Shown: positions 47,023 to 55,972 of the stretch, one piece after another
How positions within the stretch are numbered: position 1 is the stretch's first letter
Layout: the number at the start of each line of letters is the position of its first letter
From: Gonocerus acuteangulatus
Lineage: Eukaryota > Arthropoda > Insecta > Hemiptera > Coreidae
NCBI GenBank assembly: GCA_946811695.1
Contig: OX328125.1
Location: 36,069,751 to 36,133,750 of the forward strand
Length of the DNA stretch: 64,000 nt
Reading direction: 5' to 3'
Position numbers and translations under genes: made by a program
Notes under the pieces: model-generated
What the model was told of the DNA's origin: nothing
The model's input: the letters and a program-made list of their open reading frames with translations, nothing else
Databases searched by the model: none

Positions 47023-48445
47023 ATATCCATCCCTATAACACCTTCCATCTCTCCTAGTATCCATAAACATTCTTCTTAATGCCCCCTCCAATATACTTCA
47101 ATATCCTTCCCTATACCACCTTCTATATCCTTCCTAATACTACCTTCTAAATCCTTATTAATACTACCTTCTATAACCTTCCTAATACCACCTCCTATAT
47201 ACTTCCAAATACCACCTTCTATGTCCTTCCTATTACGACCTTCAATATCCTTCCTAATACCACATTCCATATCCTGCCTAATATCAGCTTTTATATTCTT
47301 CCTAATACTACTTCCAATATCCGTCCTTATGCCACCTTCTATATCCTCCCTAATACGACCTTCGATATCCTTCCTAATAGCACCTTCTATATCCTCCCTA
47401 ATACCGCCTTCTATATCCTTCCTAATCCCACCTCCAATATCCTCTCTAATACCGCCACTAATATCCTTCCTAATACCACCTCCAATAACCTTCCTAATAC
47501 CACCTTCTATACCCTTTCTAATACCATCTCTTATACCCTTCCTAATACCACCTCCAATACCCTTCCTAATACCACCTTCTGTATCCTTCCTAAGACCACC
47601 TCCAAAATCCTTCCAAATACCGACTTTAAAATCCTTTCTAATGCCACCTTCTATACCCTTCCTAATACCACCTCCAATACCCTTCCTAAGACCACCTTCT
47701 ATATCCTTCCTAATACCACCTCCAATATCCTTCCTAAACCCGCCTTTAATATCCTTCCTAATACCACCTTCTTTACCCTTTCTGATACTATCGCCAATAT
47801 CCTTCCTAATGCCACCTCCAATATACTTCCTAATGCCACCTTCTATATCCTTCCTAATACCACCTCCAATATCCTTCCTAATACCACCTCCAATATCCTT
47901 CCTAATACCACCTTTAATACCCTTTCTAATACCACCTTCTATAGCCTTCCTAATACCACCTCCAATATACTTCCAAATACCGCCTTTAATATCCTTCCTA
48001 ATACCACCTTCTATACCCTTCCTAATACCACCTTCTATATCCTTCCTAATGCCACCTTGTATATCCTTCCTAATACTCCTTCTATATCCTTCCTAATACC
48101 GCCTCCAATATCCTTCCTAATACCACCTCCAATATCCTTCCAAATACCGCCTTTAATACCCTTCCTAATACCACCTTCTATATCCTTCGTAATACCACCT
48201 CCAATATCCTTCCAAATACCGCCTTTAATATCCTTTCTAATACCACCTTCTATATCCTTCCTAATGCCACCTTCTATATCCTTCCTAATACCACCTTGTA
48301 TATCCTTCCTAAAACGACCTTCTATATCCTACCTAATACCACCTTGTATATCCTTCCTAATACCACCTCCTATATACTTCCAAATACGTCCTTCAATATC
48401 CTTTGTAATAACACTTCCAATATCCTTTTTTTATTCCACCTTCAA
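47023..48445 (+). repeat. 24-bp minisatellite, right arm
   Basis: Mirror image of the left arm: units ATACCACCTCCAATATCC then TTCCTA, about 59 copies. The plus strand is open for 291 codons with the same octapeptide repeats as the left-arm minus strand. Confidence 0.85.
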
Positions 48446-48613
48446 TATTCCTCCTAGTTAGCTACAAAGATATTTAAACATTAGATGTGAATTAGCGATT
48501 AGCGCACTGCCGTCGCTATGCGTTAATCGTTAGCGCAGGCTCTTATCAGTACCGCTAAATTAGCGTTAAGGTATTAGATATTAGCGCGCGCTAACGTTTG
48601 CCCAACTCTGATG

Positions 48614-48935
48614 TGAAGTCAAGGAATAGTTGGGATTCGGCTAAGAGAAAACGACAAATTTTCAGAAAAAATCTATATTTAGAGCGTTTCGGCATGCTCT
48701 TTGGCAGCCTTTCTCAGCAATAAATACCTAGTGGATGGAGAAAAACCACGATAACTTTTAAGAGATTCTTCGATAAGTGCTACGAACCCTCAACCGTTGT
48801 CACCTAAAAGTCCCTCCCTCGCCTTGGCGTTTAATGTTGAAGAAGCCCACCAAAGAGAATGCCGAAAAATTCCAAATATAGATTTTTCTGCAGACCTGAT
48901 TTTAATCCTAGCCTACTAAACCATTCCTTGACTTC
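48614..48935. mobile_element. Family F foldback, most complete copy
   Basis: GAAGTCAAGGAATAGTTGGG and its mirror AACCATTCCTTGACTTC mark the ends. The inner arms carry AAAATCTATATTTAGAGCG, TTTCGGCATGCTCTTTGGC and AGCCTTTCTCAGC, with the mirror GTTGAAGAAGCCCACC, AAAGAGAATGCCGAAAAAT on the right. It starts immediately beside the hAT target duplication. Confidence 0.7.
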
Positions 48936-48964
48936 TTTTCCTAGCTTAATGTGGGTTAAATCAC

Positions 48965-49215
48965 TTGACTTCCTCTTTTAAACCGAAGAGAGGATAATCT
49001 TGGGATCCGAGAGTTTCTGAGATAATGATAAAGAAAAGATTGCACAGATTAGACAACAGATAAGATTCCAAATAGACTAAATGTAAGAATGGCGACACGA
49101 GCATTTTTCCTAAGAACCTACTGGCAGTCGTGGCAAAACAGACTAAACTCCAAGACAAACACCCCCTTACCCGCGGGTAGGTCTTTTGTCTTCCGCAAAT
49201 ATAACCCTCTCTTCT
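48965..49215 (+). repeat. Dispersed repeat family E, copy 2
   Basis: See the copy at 45113. This copy reads CCGAGAGTTTCTGAGATAAT, TTGCACAGATTAGACAACAG, ATGTAAGAATGGCGACACG and ACCCGCGGGTAGGTC. Confidence 0.65.
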
Positions 49216-49844
49216 ACCTTCAGCATCATTTATTATCCCTAACGCCCTTTGTGCTTTTATTAAGTGGGTCTCGCTAAAACTCAATTACACTGCCATGAAT
49301 ATTTAAATAAATAAGTCTCCTCGGGATATTTTACAAAAGAGTATTATCTCAACTGGAACAACTAAACAGCTTAAAATGTTTTTTAAAAGGCCCATTTATT
49401 TAGAAAATAGACTTGTCAAGTCTATGAGTGGCAAACTGAAATCAATGCTTACGAACTAAGAAATTGAAAACAAGAATCTAAATTAGCAATTCGAATATTT
49501 TGTGCCAATCAATTTACAACATTATTAATTTTCGTTGATTTAGAGTTTCCATTTTAAGGCCGAAAACAATTCAAAAGAATAAATTTGTCTATTTGTAAGT
49601 ATTCATTCAAGTAATAGACCGCTAAGGGCAGATACCGTATAGGTATCTGATTCTTGGCCGTATGAAACACTTGGGATAAGTGTGAACACTGTCAGACAAC
49701 TGAACGCAATTAAGGGCACAGCTCTCTCTTTTTGCTGGTGCAAAAAAATGGGTTACGCTTACTAGGCTTCCAGGTACACGTTTTAAAAGTAAGTGGACAT
49801 GGGAAACCTAATGACCACTTACTTTTAACCTTGCTAGGCCATAT
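49216..49844. other. Mostly unassigned; SINE (type 3) scrap at 49618-49725
   Basis: GGGCAGATACCGTATAGGTA, TCTGATTCTTGGCCGTATG and AACACTTGGGATAAGTGTG is the mirrored body of the SINE at 30866. The rest shows nothing. Confidence 0.5.
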
Positions 49845-49932
49845 CTATAATCGTTGTCGAGAAAATGGAAAGCTCTACAATTTTTGACATATTCTTATAT
49901 ATGGTGCTCATGGCCTAAGCAGTCGATGCACC

Positions 49933-49963
<31 letters not shown>

Positions 49964-50240
49964 CTTATATATCTGGTAACCATACGAAATGCGCCGATTT
50001 GAAAGCTTGCGAAATTTCCGACAAATACGGTTCTGAATCAGCGGAAAGAAATCCGGAAGAAATCAGTGCTTAAATGGAGTATTTTCTGCTTAGGATGTTG
50101 TCAGTTTCCTGTTGTGGCACCTAAGATCTTCCTTCGCTTTTTGATTTAATTTTTACTAGTTTCTAATCTAAGCTTCACAAATAAAACTAGGTATAAGAAC
50201 GGAAAGACACGATGATGGCACAGTTCTCAGTCAGACTTTT
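49845..50240 (+). mobile_element. Family A 3' fragment, copy 11
   Basis: ATCGTTGTCGAGAAAATGG, GAAAGCTTGCGAAATTTCCG, GGTTCTGAATCAGCGG, AATCAGTGCTTAAA, GATGGCACAGTTCTCAGTC and AGACTTTT follow the family A interior and tail. A tiny SINE copy is inserted at 49903. Confidence 0.5.
49903..49960 (+). mobile_element. Ultra-short SINE copy: 30-bp 3' stem-loop plus poly(A)
   Basis: GGTGCTCATGGCC, TAAGCAGTCGATGCACC and about 28 A. Exact 12-bp duplications ATTCTTATATAT flank it (49891-49902 and 49961-49972). The 30 bp are the terminal stem-loop of the type 1 SINE (compare the mirror of 60480-60510). Confidence 0.8.
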
Positions 50241-50439
50241 CTCTGTTTTCATGATATGATTTTTTGTCTTGTGTTCTTATGATTTTAAGATGATTTCCAC
50301 GTTATTCTCTGCATAATAAGAAGCGGGGTCCAGCTAGGAAGGTCTGGGATGGAATCGATTGAAGTGTATACAGTTTTGACCCGTTTCCAGAGTGAAAACA
50401 CTCGACCCACCCACTTAATAGGCAGGCAGCCTTCTCGTA

Positions 50440-50540
50440 AACCCTCCTCCGTTTGCTTATCGTTCATTGTTATCTGAAAAGGGTGGGTTCGATTTCCTTT
50501 AGGGGTTTTCAACCGAAAAGTGTAGCAACCCTAAGAAAAG
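50440..50540 (+). mobile_element. SINE (type 2) scrap
   Basis: GGGTGGGTTCGATTTCCTTT, AGGGGTTTTCAACCG and CCCTAAGAAAAGCTGACC resemble the box B and body of the SINE at 37860. Confidence 0.4.
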
Positions 50541-50565
50541 CTGACCCTAAAACTAAATATATTAA

Positions 50566-50660
50566 TGAGATTTGGCTAAAAGTCTAAAATCTGTATTTCG
50601 AATGTTTCGGCATGCTCTTTGGCAGCCTTCTTCAGCTAAAAAATAAATAGGCATAATTAC
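50566..50660 (+). mobile_element. Family F fragment
   Basis: TGAGATTTGGCTAAAAGTC, AAATCTGTATTTCGAATG, TTTCGGCATGCTCTTTGGC and AGCCTTCTTCAGC. Confidence 0.65.
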
Positions 50661-51424
50661 AAACGAAAATAAACACGACAGTAAGAACTAGTTTACATCA
50701 TGACAATGAGTTAAAACACAATTTTATACGTCCATATTAGCTAAACAAAGGTTTTTTTTTAATGCACTAATTGATAAATAAAACTATTGATCAATTTTTC
50801 TTTTAAAATCTTTATTTACCTAATACATAACTCTCAAAACAGTTCCAAGAATTTCATTTAGTTACTTTTTATTGCTTCCAGGCTGTACAATGGATTCGTA
50901 CAGTTTGGCCAAGAAAAAATGAGTAATCCTTAATTTCTTCACACAAGGTATTTGAAGGTAACAAAACTACATTTTATATTTTTTGACAAAAGGGAGTCAA
51001 TCGTTCAACCTATCCCTCAATAAACTTCCACTTCATTAGCATAGATTTAATCCTTACTAAATGCAGAAATTTTCCTGAAAGTAGTAAATCTGTAGTCCGT
51101 TAGGGGACTGAGGATAAAATGTGCGAGAAACCTGTGATTCATGGAGAAAAACTCGTTATTGGACGTCCAGAAAGTATCTTCTATACTTTAGCGAGTTTAG
51201 TGAATTAAATCACTGATCTCTTAAAGGAAATGTTATCCATTTTATGATGGAATAATTCGCATTTAATTATCTTGAACAGTTTTTGAGCAATCCTTTCTTA
51301 TCCAATAAAAAATATGTCAACGTTAAAAAAACAGAGCTGAATCACTCTGTATAAATATTACAGTCAATTAAATTTTGGTTTTCTGGATTTGGAAACGGTT
51401 AATAATGAATGATTTTCGATTCCC
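50661..51424. other. No feature recognised
   Basis: AT-rich; nothing supported. Confidence 0.35.
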
Positions 51425-51640
51425 CTTTATGGCGATATGCGTCTGAAGATTCCCCGACGTGCGTGAGGAAACCCACCGATCTTATGCCCCAATCCGGAGG
51501 TGTCTTTGAGATGTCCCCGTTTCAGGTCATACATATATATTTGTCTAATCGCACTCTATCACGATCACCAATGGTCTGAGTTTGACGAAATTTGGCGAAA
51601 AAATCCTTTGTCTCAAATGTATAAATAGGTAAATCTCTTA
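51425..51640 (+). mobile_element. Family A 5' fragment, diverged copy 10
   Basis: ATGCCCCAATCCGGAGGTG, CCCGTTTCAGGTC, a short (TA) tract, TTTGTCTAATCGCACTC, AATGGTCTGAGTTTGACG and AAATTTGGCGAAAAAATCC follow the family A head order. Confidence 0.5.
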
Positions 51641-52094
51641 ATCTTGCACACATGGGGGGGGGGGGGATCCATCGTTCGTTCCAATCGAATTATTCCACAT
51701 AGGAAGGAAGTCTGCTGAACAAAGGGAAACTGCAAGGAGGTTGACAAATGTTGCAAAAGGAGTGACGTAAATAGGTTACTAATGACTGGGATAGGTAGCG
51801 GAAAACGTTTAATTTCTCCAGCCCGGAGCCTCCTGACAGGTAGTCAATAAATTTACTTTCACAGATTCATTGCTTCACAGGTCTCCCTCATCGAACCGGT
51901 GATACAACCAGGATAACGTGACGATTGCCCAATCGGTTATTATATGCAGGCACTTTTTATCTTGTAGTGATCAAAACACTGGAATCATCGTGAGTTGCTA
52001 AATTACTTCCATTTTCTACAATGTCTCTTCATCTAAATTGCTTTAAATCGAAGCATTTATAAAAAAGAGGCCTGTCAGCAAAATTATAGGGGCA

Positions 52095-52215
52095 CTAGAA
52101 GTTAAGGATTGGATAAGGATTCGGCTATGAAAAAACGTGAGATTTTCAAAAAAATCTATACTTCGAACGTTTAGGTATGTTTTATGGCAGCCTTCTTCAG
52201 TTACAAAATAAATAA
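52095..52215 (+). mobile_element. Family F fragment
   Basis: AAGGATTCGGCTATGAAAAA, AAAAATCTATACTTCGAACG, TTTAGGTATGTTTTATGGC and AGCCTTCTTCAGTTAC. Confidence 0.6.
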
Positions 52216-52760
52216 ACACAATTAAAACCCAAGTAGCTACATTCATTCGGAATTTACTAAGAGTCGTTCCTAATATATAAGATTATAGATGATATTCCAC
52301 TTCTCAATAACAGTAGCAGCATGTATTGCTACATCCTTTAGAGGAGAGGATTGAGTTTTATGATCCTCCATTCGACTCACAACGACTAGCTAGTAAACAC
52401 ATTTACGACCAATCGAAGAGTTTTCCCAGAAAGCAACATTCCCCTCCATAGCTGTGCTATTTTATAGATTCTCTTCATTATAATATTTATGATTTGCTGT
52501 ATCGAGTTTGGTTAGTTCGCCCAAGAGGTAAGGGGAGGAGTGCAAAGGGTTAATCATTTCAAGAAAAAAACCCATAAATTTAGTCTTGGTCTAAATGGCA
52601 GAAGGTCATCTTTAACATGAATATCTAAAAGCTATCCAGTTACCACGGGAACCGAAGAAGTGAAGTGATTTGAGTCCCTTGAGAATAGAGCATCCCTACA
52701 CAAAGTTACTTAATAACAAAAAAAAAGAAAAAAAAAAAAAAAAAAGAAAAAAAAAAAGAC
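52216..52760. other. No feature recognised
   Basis: Nothing supported; an A-rich tract lies at about 52720-52758. Confidence 0.35.
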
Positions 52761-52761
52761 A

Positions 52762-52836
52762 GTCGGAATGTGAGATATGCGATACTACTACATATAACGA
52801 TAAAACATTTATTAACAGACTGTATTAGATGACGTC
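52762..52836 (+). pseudogene. LINE reverse transcriptase C-terminus scrap
   Basis: Two frames give CEICDTTTYN and then ITIKHLLTDCIR, the same Cys/His motif as at 22700. Frameshifted and very short. Confidence 0.45.
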
Positions 52837-53043
52837 ACCTGAACATATCCTACGATTCGAGAAGGTTGCCGACACATTATTATTACTACACTAGTAAATT
52901 TTATTTGAACGCATGTAAATATTTTACGTCACTCTGGAGGCATGAATACTCTATCCATGGCAAATCATAATTCATGAATAACCCATGGAATTCGGATTCA
53001 TTAATAATTTACGAGTTTTCTGGAATCCAATTGGAAGATCAAT

Positions 53044-53045
<2 letters not shown>

Positions 53046-53096
<51 letters not shown>
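53046..53096. repeat. (TA)n microsatellite
   Basis: Uninterrupted TA run of about 50 bp not flanked by family A or B sequence. Confidence 0.9.
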
Positions 53097-53098
<2 letters not shown>

Positions 53099-53099
53099 A

Positions 53100-54031
53100 T
53101 TATTGAAGATATAAGTTCATTATACCCCCAGAAATGGGAGATATCCAGAGAATGAGACTTAGCCAGTGTAAGTGGGTCACGGGGTCGCGAGTCTGCGTAA
53201 CTAGGTCGTAAGGAAACCCTAGACTAGGGCAGGTGGAAGGCATGACATACCTATGCTTATCGTATTATATTCACTCTAACAGGAGAGTATCATACACCAG
53301 CACACTAGGGTGCTTACAGTTGGAAGATCTCGTGACCGATTCAAGAAGGCACTCCACGAAACATCCGGATCTGGGTCAATGCAACTGGTTGTTGGGGGAA
53401 TTTAAATGCGGATTCACTTTATAAAGGGGGACAAAGTGTCGGCTGCTTGTAACACACATCATTTTCATATTACCAAGACAAACCAAACCCATTGAGGAGT
53501 GATAACTCGAAAACAATAAGTGTTACAAATAAATGAAACGCAGAAAAAAATCTTAACGTGTTACGGTATAATGCTTATAATTTATTTATTAAGTGTTCCG
53601 CTACTTTGGAGATAACACGATCAGTATCTTCTGGTCTCACTAGGAACCCTGCATGCTTGTATATGGAAGTGTATATGTTAAGGGAGTCGGTAAATGAAAA
53701 TATCACTTAATCTTCGTGGAAACGTAATAGTTTTAAGGCAACAGTGTTTAAAGTCATCAAATAAGTTCGTACAGTCCTGTGTTCAGACAGTACAGTGTTT
53801 ATACACTGGCTATTGAATAATAATACACATATTGAATAATGCATTTGACCTTTCCGGACCGTCCCAGTGTCACAATTGAATTTCTTAAACCAAAAACCAT
53901 TGAATTGCTTATAACTCCTAATTTTATTAATCAAGAATAACAAACGCATTATGCACAAGAAACATGATAATAATTTATAACTTATTATAAGTATTGAAAT
54001 TGCAGAAAATTTCTTCTCGGCATTTTGAAAA
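53100..54031. other. No feature recognised, apart from a possible polyadenylation signal
   Basis: The mirrored AATAAA at 53923-53928 would serve the candidate terminal exon at 54032-54236. Otherwise nothing is supported. Confidence 0.35.
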
Positions 54032-54236
54032 TTATAGATTTAAAATATCCTGGTAAAGTCGACGTTTAGCTCGAGACATTCTCATTTGTACCAGTTGATA
54101 AAATACGGAATTCTTAGGGACTGGAAGAGCTTGATAGTATTTTCGCACCAGATCTTCTATGTGAGTGAAAAATGGATCAACTTCGAATTCTCTGAATTGG
54201 CTGTTCCATTCAAACCAAGGAGCATTGGACACTATT
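54032..54236 (-). CDS. Candidate terminal exon of an unidentified protein
   Basis: The minus-strand frame encodes about 66 residues up to a TAA stop. It is rich in aromatic residues (APWFEWNSQFREFEVDPFF), then IEDLVRKYYQALPVPK, and ends with a basic RMSRAKRRLYQDILNL. Composition looks protein-like and unlike the repeat-derived frames around it. A possible acceptor (ACTCTGAATAG, with CTAAAAC about 20 bases upstream as branch site) precedes the first codons, since an in-frame TGA rules out a longer exon. AATAAA lies about 100 bases after the stop. I do not recognise the family, and the acceptor has a poor pyrimidine tract, so this could be a chance frame. Confidence 0.3.
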
Positions 54237-55319
54237 CAGAGTACCTTGTTTTAGAATGTTTGTAGATGTGACGGGCCAGGCAGGTAAGCGTACCTCAGAA
54301 TGGAAAGTATTGTCAATTTGTGTACTACAGGTGCCCCACCGGCTAACTATGCCTGAAAGTCAATAAAAGCCGTAAGCACAATGATTATTCCACTGAGAAA
54401 CTGAGTTCCACCAGGTGGATTCTACCGCTTTACAAATTCGATTATTCGTTTTACAGAATGTATTTTTGTGCGAAATTTCATTAAAACCTCTATAGATAGA
54501 AGAGGGACACGTTGATAATTATGGACGCATTATAGTAAGTAAAAACAAAAAAAGTTATAAAAAAAAAGCCAACTCATTGGTAGAGAATACGGAAATACTT
54601 CTGAACCTAGAAATACAAAAGAGGTCAGATGTTGGCCTGTTATCTTCCTTCGCCGTGAAAGAATCACTAGATACTTCCGGGTATTGAAAATCAAGGGCTC
54701 AATCTCCGTGGAAATCACATTCACCATGCTCAGAAGATCTTTTTCGGAGGTTAACATTCAATGGAAGTGGCGTGGAAACTAGTGTGCATAATTCACAACA
54801 ATTTGACACCTACAAAGATTTATCTTGTCCCAACTAAACCTTTCAACAGATCCTAAACTCATCTAGGTCTTTGGGAAAGTATATATCAAAAAACTTTATT
54901 AACAAAAATATTGAATATCCTTTAACTCTCGCCGGAAATGATATTAATAATATCTAGAAAAGAGAAGGCGTAATGACCTTTTCGCATCTCAAATAGCTCA
55001 TTTAGACAGCAAACCCGTTTTCAGTACTCTACATCCCGTTCATATAGACGAGAATGATTAATTGCGCTCGCGCGAACTTCCGAGGAAACTGTCCGGCCAT
55101 TTGCAAAGCCGAATGAACGGTAAACAATTTTTTTTTTTTTTTTTATTAGCTCATTTATTTGAAATCTGTACAAATTGAAACAATAATTAAATGACTTCAT
55201 TTAATCTAAAATTTTTACATTTATTCTTATGAATTTAAAAATCATTTATTCACATCCCTAAATTATAAATAACACTTCATATTAAAATATAATGCAAAAT
55301 AAGTTTATAGTGCAGTAAA
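54237..55319. other. No feature recognised
   Basis: Nothing supported. Confidence 0.35.
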
Positions 55320-55890
55320 CAAACGACTGGAAACTTCCAGTGATAAGGTTATAAGCGAATATAGGTCAGGCCCTTTTTCTTCCAACTACTATTCGAAGAA
55401 GCTTTCGTTCGAACGAATCATCTTCCTGAGGGTCAAATTTGGATTCTCAGATTTAACCCGGAGGCTGCTAGCCCAACAACATTGAACATTGAAGACCAAA
55501 ATATTTCTAATGACCTGGATCGTGGAAGTCTACGAGTTATATAGTTTGATTTGAAGCGTTCCCGACCAGAAGGGTGAACTCGCCAAATGCTATGTTAGAG
55601 AAAATCCACGAGTTCGCCCTTTTGATCGGAGCAGCTATCGCTCAAGCCCCTCAGTTTTTTCTATGCCGATTTCTCGTATTGCACAAAGGCGAACTCAACG
55701 AACTTGACTTATCACACTGTGCGATGATAAAAAAGGAGAAGGGTAAAATTAAAGGAAAACATCACTGGCGAGTTTGCCCTTCAGGTCGGGAGCGCATGAA
55801 TTGTTTTCAGCCTTAGCCTTGGCTGTGCATTGATAAACATTTTACACAATCTTCTTTGCTTGACCATTTAAAGGTTTCGCTGCTCCTAAA
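55320..55890. mobile_element. Family D foldback, copy 3, with nested MITE
   Basis: CTTCCAGTGATAAGGTTATA, ATATAGGTCAGGCCC and the right arm TTTTCAGCCTTAGCC, TGCATTGATAAACATTTTAC and TTTGCTTGACCATTTAAAGG follow copy 2 at 7255. A second inverted-repeat element is inserted at 55556. Confidence 0.55.
55556..55795. mobile_element. Small MITE nested in family D
   Basis: GCGTTCCCGACCAGAAGGGT, GAACTCGCC at the left and GGCGAGTTTGCCCTTCAGG, TCGGGAGCGC at the right are inverted (about 24 of 29 matching). An internal GAGTTCGCCC copy is at 55611. Confidence 0.55.
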
Positions 55891-55937
55891 AGTGATATAA
55901 TGTTTCATGTAAACTTTTGTTCATTAAACGGCTATAT

Positions 55938-55972
55938 GGTGCTACTTCAGCAGACGATGCACCAAAAAAAAA
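55938..55972 (+). mobile_element. Ultra-short SINE copy (3' stem-loop plus A9)
   Basis: GGTGCTACTTCAGCAG, ACGATGCACC and A9. Same stem-loop as at 49903, slightly shorter loop. No clear target duplication. Confidence 0.6.

Larger units (their letters stand above)
45403..48610. mobile_element. Non-autonomous hAT element made of a palindromic minisatellite
   Basis: Termini CAGAGTTGGGCAAACGTTAG and its mirror CTAACGTTTGCCCAACTCTG; the inverted ends extend about 160 bp and include repeated GCGCTAA motifs. Flanks ATATGAAG (45395-45402) and ATGTGAAG (48611-48618) are an 8-bp duplication with one change. CAGAGTTGGGCAAAC ends and 8-bp duplications define hAT. The interior is two 24-bp repeat arrays in opposite orientation around a 150-bp LINE fragment. 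No transposase is present. Confidence 0.85.

Noticed and set aside
45654..48461. Open frames of 134-384 codons with PPSISFLI-type octapeptide repeats
   Set aside because: They follow from the 24-bp minisatellite (a multiple of three) and appear as mirror images on both arms of a non-autonomous hAT element.
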